In this document: positions 58,876-64,000 of the stretch, piece by piece
Layout: every line of letters starts with the position of its first letter
Numbering within the stretch: the stretch's first letter is position 1
NCBI GenBank assembly: GCA_017476005.1
Contig: JAFVEM010000027.1
Location: forward strand, 1 to 64,000
DNA: 64,000 nt
Reading direction: 5' to 3'
From: Selenomonadaceae bacterium
Lineage (GTDB): Bacteria; Bacillota; Negativicutes; Selenomonadales; Selenomonadaceae
Made by a program: the position numbers and the translations under genes
The notes under the pieces: model-generated
Told to the model about the DNA's origin: nothing
What the model saw: only the letters and a program-made list of their open reading frames with translations
Databases searched by the model: none

Positions 58876-61570
58876 AGAAAAACTGGTGGTCATAGACGGT
58901 AGCAGTCTCTTGTACCGCGCCTTCTACGCCATGTCCCAACAGGTAATGCTCACCGCCCCTTCCGGGGAACCTATAGGGGCGGTGATGGGTTTTGCCAATA
59001 TGCTGGCCAAAATTCTGGAAACGGAAGCTCCCACGGGAGTGGCTATTGCCTTCGATAAAGCCAAGAGGACTTTTCGCCACGCTAAATTCCCCGATTACAA
59101 GGCCGGTCGCGCCAAAACCCCGGAGGAACTTTTGTTGCAGATACCCATCCTCCATGATTTTGCCGCCGCCTGCGCCATTCCCTTTATCGAAAAAGAGGGC
59201 TACGAGGCCGACGACATTTTAGGGACGCTGGCCACTCAGGCCGCCGCCACCAGAGAAGCGGTGGTGGTCACCGGCGACCGGGACGCCCTGCAACTCATCG
59301 GGAAAAACTTAACCGTACTCTACAACAAAACCGGCGCCAGCAAGATGATTCGTTACGACGAAGCTACTTTCCGGGAGGAATACGGTCTTAGCCCCAGACA
59401 GCTCATTGATTTAAAGGGTCTCATGGGGGATAAATCCGACAATATCCCCGGCGTTCCCGGGGTGGGCATCAAAACGGCCACGGAACTTTTAAAAGAATAC
59501 GGCTCCGTGGCAGAGGTTTTGGCGCATATTGACGACATAAGCAAAAAGAAAACTAGGGAACTTTTGCGCCAGTACCAAGAGCAAGCCTTGCTATCTACGG
59601 AACTGGCCACTATCGAACGGCAGGTGCCGGGGATAGAATTTCGCCCCGAGGAATTTGAACTTTCGTTGACACGGGACAAGTTGGAGGCTTTTTGCGTTCG
59701 TTATGGGCTGAATAAGGTTTGGGCGACCTACCAAAAATTCCTGCCGACTATAGCCAGCAAGCCGACCACCGCAATCGAGGCTTTGACTTGGACGGAGGGC
59801 GTATCTGCCGAGGCTATAGCCTCCTTGCGAGGCGAGAAAACTTTGGCGGTGGCGACGAGGTACGAAGGTACGGCGCCTTTTGCCCAAGCCCAAGAGATAA
59901 TGCTGGCCGCCGCCGATAAGCTGTATCGGGTGACGGCAGACAGCGACAATTGGGGAGCGGTCGTAGAACTAATCCGCTCGCATAAGAGCATTGTCGTTTT
60001 CGATAGCAAGGCAATGCTACATACCGGGATTCTCCCCGACTATGAAGCATCTCAAAAAACTAAATTTATTAAGGGTGCAGGGGAATTATTCCCCTGCCGG
60101 AGTCAAGAGGCAGAGCCTCTTGTGGAGTTTGAGGCAAAGCCTCAAGAAAAAAATATATTTGATGTCCAGCTGGCGGCTTATCTTTTGGAGCCGGAGTCGG
60201 CCAAGTACGAACTGAGCCTCCTGTGCGAAAAATACTTGCCGGATTTGGTGTGGCCGTCAGGTGTCGTGGGTGCCGAAAAATTGGCCTATGAGGCGACGGC
60301 GTTGCTGAAACTTAGCGCCAAGTTACAGGAGAAACTCACGGCTGAGGGGCTTGATTCCCTTTATACGAACATGGAGCTTCCCTTGGCGGAGGTGTTGGCC
60401 GCCATGGAGCAAAACGGCATTAAGGTGAACCGGGAGGCGCTTAAGCAAAAGGCCGTGGAAATCGGCGATAAAATAGCCGAGCTGGAAAAAGATATTCATG
60501 TGTTGGCCGGTATCGAGTTTAAGATAAATTCCCCCAAACAGCTGGCGGAAATCCTGTTTGAGCGCTTGGCGTTGCCCACCAAGAAGAAAACCAAAACGGG
60601 CTATTCCACCAATGCGGAAGTTTTGGAGGAATTAAAGGAGCGGCATCCCATTGTCCCACAAATTCTCGCTTACCGCCTGTGGAATAAACTAAAATCCACT
60701 TATCTGGACGGTTTAACGGGGCTGATTCGCGCCGATGGGCGGCTACATACCAGTTTTAATCAGACAGTTACCGCCACGGGACGCCTCAGCAGTAGCGAGC
60801 CGAATCTTCAAAATATCCCGGTGCGTCGGGAGGAAGGCCGCGCCATACGGTCGCTTTTCGTGCCGGGTGAGGGCTTTGACTTTTTGCTGTCGGCGGATTA
60901 CAGCCAGATAGAGCTGAGAATTTTGGCGCACATGTCGGGAGACGAGCGGCTGATAGCGGCCTTTAACGACGGCGAGGACATTCACGCTCGCACGGCGGCG
61001 GAGGTGTTTGGCAAAAATTTAACCGAAGTAACGCCGGAGGAACGCCGTCACGCTAAGGCGGTTAATTTTGGCATCGTCTATGGCATCAGTGATTTTGGCC
61101 TCGCCAAGGATTTACATATTTCCCGGAAGGAAGCCGGGGAGTACATCGACAAATATTTTACTCGGTACGCCGGGGTGAAGGCCTTTTTGGATAAAATCGT
61201 GGCAAGAGCCAAGACCGACGGCTATGTTACCACCTTGTACGGACGGCGGCGGTATCTGCCGGATATTAAGAGCAGTAATTTCACGCGCCGCTCGCTGGCG
61301 GAACGCATGGCCATGAATACCCCCATTCAGGGAAGCGCCGCCGACATCATCAAACTGGCCATGATACGCGCCTATGGAGGGTTAAAAGAAGCCGGTCTCA
61401 AGAGCCGTCTCCTGTTGCAAGTACATGACGAACTGGTGCTGGAGGTAACGGAGGGCGAGATCCCTCGGGTGGAAAGTATTTTACGGGATGCCATGGAAAA
61501 GGTGGCCGCCCTGTCAGTCCCCTTGGTGATTGACATAAACACGGGCAAAACTTGGGCGGAAGCGAAATAG
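58865..61570 (+). CDS. polA: DNA polymerase I, with palindromic in-frame insert
   Basis: The product has 901 residues. It starts at a GTG after CCGGAGG. The 5'-3' exonuclease domain (about 1-290) has DGSSLLYRAFYA and GVPGVGIKTATELL. The 3'-5' exonuclease-like domain is degenerate and has an insert of about 25 residues (405-427) coded by three DNA hairpins. The polymerase domain (about 500-901) has the RRxxKxxNFG motif (RRHAKAVNFGIVYG) and the LLLQVHDELVLEV end. It fills gaps and removes Okazaki primers. Translational overlap with the ldt gene suggests co-expression. Confidence 0.96.
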   Translation: MKAKEKLVVIDGSSLLYRAFYAMSQQVMLTAPSGEPIGAVMGFANMLAKILETEAPTGVAIAFDKAKRTFRHAKFPDYKAGRAKTPEELLLQIPILHDFAAACAIPFIEKEGYEADDILGTLATQAAATREAVVVTGDRDALQLIGKNLTVLYNKTGASKMIRYDEATFREEYGLSPRQLIDLKGLMGDKSDNIPGVPGVGIKTATELLKEYGSVAEVLAHIDDISKKKTRELLRQYQEQALLSTELATIERQVPGIEFRPEEFELSLTRDKLEAFCVRYGLNKVWATYQKFLPTIASKPTTAIEALTWTEGVSAEAIASLRGEKTLAVATRYEGTAPFAQAQEIMLAAADKLYRVTADSDNWGAVVELIRSHKSIVVFDSKAMLHTGILPDYEASQKTKFIKGAGELFPCRSQEAEPLVEFEAKPQEKNIFDVQLAAYLLEPESAKYELSLLCEKYLPDLVWPSGVVGAEKLAYEATALLKLSAKLQEKLTAEGLDSLYTNMELPLAEVLAAMEQNGIKVNREALKQKAVEIGDKIAELEKDIHVLAGIEFKINSPKQLAEILFERLALPTKKKTKTGYSTNAEVLEELKERHPIVPQILAYRLWNKLKSTYLDGLTGLIRADGRLHTSFNQTVTATGRLSSSEPNLQNIPVRREEGRAIRSLFVPGEGFDFLLSADYSQIELRILAHMSGDERLIAAFNDGEDIHARTAAEVFGKNLTEVTPEERRHAKAVNFGIVYGISDFGLAKDLHISRKEAGEYIDKYFTRYAGVKAFLDKIVARAKTDGYVTTLYGRRRYLPDIKSSNFTRRSLAERMAMNTPIQGSAADIIKLAMIRAYGGLKEAGLKSRLLLQVHDELVLEVTEGEIPRVESILRDAMEKVAALSVPLVIDINTGKTWAEAK
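60077..60145. repeat. Three tandem hairpins inserted in polA
   Basis: GCAGGGGAA/TTCCCCTGC (60077-60097), CAAGAGGC/GCCTCTTG (60104-60122) and TTGAGGC/GCCTCAA (60129-60145) follow one another. The insert is in frame and lies in the vestigial exonuclease domain. It resembles palindromic elements that insert into coding genes, such as those of Rickettsia. Confidence 0.7.
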
Positions 61571-61581
61571 GAGTGAAGGTC

Positions 61582-62406
61582 ATGCCGGAAATGCCGGAGG
61601 TGGAGGTCATTCGCCGTTCGCTGGAGGGTTACTTGCGAGGACGCACTATCCAAAAGAGCGAGGTATTGCTCCCCCGGCAGGTGAAACGGCCGGAGACAGC
61701 GGAATTTATTAAAAGGGTGCAGGGTGAGACCATCGAGGAGGTAGGCCGTCGCGGCAAGTATCTCATTATGAAGCTAAGCGGCGACACCGATTTGATTGTT
61801 CATCTGCGCATGACCGGCAGGTTGGTTTTTTCCCCGGAGGGAGAGGTGAAAGACAGCCATCCTAGGCTTATTTTTCACTTGGACGGGGGCGCGAAACTAA
61901 TTTACGGCGACACCAGAACCTTAGGGGCTGTTTATGCCTTGAAACCGGAGGAAAAGGAGATCGTGAAGGGGCTGGCCACCATGGGGCCGGAGCCTTTAAC
62001 CCCGGAATTTACCCCAGAATACCTCGCGGAGATTTTTAAGAAGCGCGCCACGAAAATAAAGTCGGCGCTTTTAAATCAATCCCTCATTGGCGGTATCGGC
62101 AATATCTACGCCGACGAAGCCCTTTTTCTCGCTAGGATTCACCCGGAAAGAGAAGCCAAAACCCTCAGCTCACCGGAACTGACAAAACTCCATGAAGCGA
62201 TAAATCAAGTCATCGGGGAAGGGCTGGCAGACGGCGGCACTACCTTTCGGGATTATCAAAACGCCGACGGCGGTCAGGGTTCCCATCAAGAAAAATTAAG
62301 GGTCTATAACCGCAAGGGAAAATCCTGCCCCCTTTGCGGCCAGCCTATTGAGAAAATAGTGGTAGGGGGACGGGGAACTCATTTTTGTCCCCGGTGTCAA
62401 AAATAA
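61582..62406 (+). CDS. mutM: Formamidopyrimidine-DNA glycosylase (Fpg)
   Basis: The product has 274 residues. The start is the ATG giving MPEMPEVEV, whose Pro2 and Glu3 are the catalytic residues, with AGGAG before it. The helix-two-turn-helix region has LLNQSLIGGIGNIYADEALF, and the C-terminal zinc finger has CPLC and CPRC. It removes oxidised purines such as 8-oxoguanine and cuts the strand. It starts 11 bases after polA, a common pairing. Confidence 0.97.
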   Translation: MPEMPEVEVIRRSLEGYLRGRTIQKSEVLLPRQVKRPETAEFIKRVQGETIEEVGRRGKYLIMKLSGDTDLIVHLRMTGRLVFSPEGEVKDSHPRLIFHLDGGAKLIYGDTRTLGAVYALKPEEKEIVKGLATMGPEPLTPEFTPEYLAEIFKKRATKIKSALLNQSLIGGIGNIYADEALFLARIHPEREAKTLSSPELTKLHEAINQVIGEGLADGGTTFRDYQNADGGQGSHQEKLRVYNRKGKSCPLCGQPIEKIVVGGRGTHFCPRCQK

Positions 62407-62433
62407 ATATTTATGTTTTATGAAGGAATGTGC

Positions 62434-63042
62434 ATGAAAGTAATAGGACTGACCGGAGGCATAGCCTGCGGCAAAAGCAGAGTCTCTTTTTATTTGGGAA
62501 AATTGGGAGCCGGCATCGTGGATGCCGATGCGGTGAGCCACGAGCTTTCCGCTCCTCACAAGCCTCTATGGGAGGCCTACCGGGAAAATTTCGGCGCGGA
62601 GGTTTTCGGCGAGTCGGGAGAGCTGGACAGAAATGCTCTGGCGCAACTGGTGTTCAATGACGAAGCGGCGCGCATTAAGCTGAATAACTTGGCTCATCCC
62701 ATTATTCAAGATGAGTGTCTGCGCCGTTTGCAAGCGTTGCGAGAAGCGGAGACAAAGGTAGCGGTCTTTGACGTACCCTTGCTGTATGAAGCCGGGTGGG
62801 ATAAGTATGCGGACGAAACTTGGGTGGTCTTTGCGCCGCCGGAGGTACAGCTTGCTCGGCTCATGGCGCGAGACAAAATCGACGTGGGCCTAGCCAAAGC
62901 TCGTATCGAGGCGCAGGGAGATTTAACCGTAAAATGCCGCCGGGCGGATGTGGTTATCGACAACGGCGGCGAGTGGTATCTCACCAAAAAACAACTGAAA
63001 GCCGCATGGAGGAATGTGGGTCATGAGGGACTCCACACTTAG
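62434..63042 (+). CDS. coaE: Dephospho-CoA kinase
   Basis: The product has 202 residues. The start is the ATG after GAAGGA; the ATG at 62413 is unlikely. The P-loop GLTGGIACGKS (about 5-15), DADAVSHEL and the lid segment VFDVPLLYEAGWDKY match the family. It makes CoA by the last kinase step. It overlaps the next gene by 20 bases. Confidence 0.95.
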   Translation: MKVIGLTGGIACGKSRVSFYLGKLGAGIVDADAVSHELSAPHKPLWEAYRENFGAEVFGESGELDRNALAQLVFNDEAARIKLNNLAHPIIQDECLRRLQALREAETKVAVFDVPLLYEAGWDKYADETWVVFAPPEVQLARLMARDKIDVGLAKARIEAQGDLTVKCRRADVVIDNGGEWYLTKKQLKAAWRNVGHEGLHT

Positions 63043-63625
63043 GGATGAGATGATGGCCGCTAGGCGCAAGCGGTATTCCCTCTTGGTGGGTTGCCTCATC
63101 TTGGCCTTGAGTTTCGGTATTTACTTTTTATTTCAGGTAGAGTCGGTGCAACGCGCCTATCTGTATCCCTTTCCTTATCAAAGCTATGTGCGTAAGTACG
63201 CCGCCGAGTACCGAGTAGATAGCGATCTGGCGGCGGCGGTGATGAAAAACGAGAGCAATTTTCGCGAGGTTGCCCAAAGCCCTCGCGGCGCCGTGGGACT
63301 TATGCAGCTTATGCCCACCACGGCGGCGTGGATTGCCATGCAACTGAATGACCGGGATTTCACTTGGGAAAAACTGCACGACCCGGAAACGAATATTCGC
63401 TATGGGGTGTGGTATCTGTCCTCTTTGCAAGAGGAATTTGAGGGCAATGAGGTCTTGATGCTGGCGGCGTACAACGCCGGTCGCGGCAATGTGCAAGAAT
63501 GGATCGCCGAATACGGGTGGCCAAAGGATTTTGCCGCAGTTGACGCCATTCCCTTTAGCGAAACGAGGGCGTATGTACGACGGGTCTTGCAATCCAAGGC
63601 CAAATATCAAAAGCTGTACCGGTAA
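63023..63625 (+). CDS. Membrane-anchored lytic transglycosylase (Slt70-like)
   Basis: The product has 200 residues. The start is the ATG 10 bases after GGAGG; later Met codons are possible. A membrane helix (about 21-40) anchors the protein, facing the periplasm. The SLT domain has VMKNESNFREVAQSPRGAVG, with the catalytic Glu, LMQLMPTTAAW and AAYNAGRGNVQEWI. It cuts glycan strands, and often partners with coaE and polA in this gene order. Confidence 0.92.
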   Translation: MRDSTLRDEMMAARRKRYSLLVGCLILALSFGIYFLFQVESVQRAYLYPFPYQSYVRKYAAEYRVDSDLAAAVMKNESNFREVAQSPRGAVGLMQLMPTTAAWIAMQLNDRDFTWEKLHDPETNIRYGVWYLSSLQEEFEGNEVLMLAAYNAGRGNVQEWIAEYGWPKDFAAVDAIPFSETRAYVRRVLQSKAKYQKLYR

Positions 63626-63639
63626 AGGAGCAAACGGTA

Positions 63640-64000
63640 ATGACAGGGTGGCTAGGGCAACTGAAGCATCATTTTTGGACGCGAGAGTTTATGTTGTTCC
63701 TCCTTATCGGCACTTTCAACACCTTGAATTGCAGTTTTATCGCCAAGGGGTTGATGTTTTTTCTGCCGGATGCCAACATCGCCTTCAATATCGGTTACAT
63801 TATCAGCAATATTTTAGCCTATTGGCTAAACTCCCGTTTTGTTTTTTTTGAGACTTTGAGTCTCCATCGCTATGTAAAATTTTTTCTCTCCTATGTCCCC
63901 AACTACATAATTCAAAATATTATCGTGGTGATTTTTTACAACGTCCTAGGTTTTCCGGACATTGTGAGTTTCATTATCGCCGCTATACTGGGCGTCCCCA
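63640..64000 (+). CDS. GtrA-like membrane protein, cut by the window end
   Basis: The ATG follows AAAGGAG; 120 codons are visible. Four hydrophobic helices are seen, with EFMLFLLIGTFNTLNCSFI, then GYIISNILAYWLNSRFVFF, the core of the GtrA (flippase-like) family. These move lipid-linked sugars such as undecaprenyl-phosphate glucose. The end of the gene is outside the window. Confidence 0.85.
   Translation, partial: MTGWLGQLKHHFWTREFMLFLLIGTFNTLNCSFIAKGLMFFLPDANIAFNIGYIISNILAYWLNSRFVFFETLSLHRYVKFFLSYVPNYIIQNIIVVIFYNVLGFPDIVSFIIAAILGVP

Overview
The window looks like a chromosome segment of a diderm Firmicute, most likely class Negativicutes. Housekeeping genes are of Firmicutes type (smc-ftsY, cvfB, coaE, a clostridial-type CAP protein, a futalosine-type UbiD/UbiA pair), yet the window also holds outer-membrane machinery: two large type V autotransporters, a two-partner secretion pair, a Wza-like export protein and WecA/WecB. 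Most of the window is moderately GC-rich. The block at about 12.5-19.6 kb is visibly richer in A+T, which suggests transfer. Species was not determined.

Left arm (1-8.4 kb): a Wza-like protein, a decayed vapBC pair whose toxin gene carries a 100-bp MITE-like insert, hypAB, cvfB with a homopolymer frameshift, a large hybrid sensor kinase, ogt, tRNA-Gln, a CAP-domain protein, and a tRNA-Pro/tRNA-Arg pair.

Accessory region (8.4-24.3 kb): this starts at the 3' end of tRNA-Arg with a deleted tyrosine recombinase and ends near an excisionase-like gene, an Rpn-type nuclease and a hydrolase, so it reads as a decayed integrative element. Its core is a tight nine-gene minus-strand operon. It encodes two different dynamin-like GTPases, a glycine-rich membrane protein, a YkvA-like and an XpaC-like membrane protein, a 51-residue basic peptide and three proteins I cannot name. 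Two HTH regulators lie upstream. This is the best candidate for an undescribed system, probably membrane remodelling or defence.

Surface and envelope region (24.4-47.3 kb): a giant autotransporter is switched off by an 11-base poly-C/G tract just after its signal peptide, which is classic phase variation. Then follow tatAC, ubiD-ubiA, a second autotransporter, wecA-wecB, a ParE/RelE-type toxin-antitoxin module bracketed by 27-bp direct repeats, and tpsB and tpsA, which are separated by an antisense Rpn-type gene with an in-frame stop.

Right arm (47.4-64 kb): a NYN-domain gene overlaps a small gene whose product resembles the C-terminal domain of FtsZ without its GTPase domain. Both lie beside tRNA-Ser. 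Then come a ClpX, a flavin reductase-rubredoxin, smc, a lone nucleotidyltransferase, ftsY, a second MITE copy, an L,D-transpeptidase, polA with three hairpins inserted in frame, mutM, coaE, a lytic transglycosylase, and a GtrA-like gene cut by the window end.

Several genes are broken by single-base homopolymer changes or single stop codons (cvfB, a mobile-element gene, the Rpn gene). Sequencing error cannot be excluded for the homopolymer cases.
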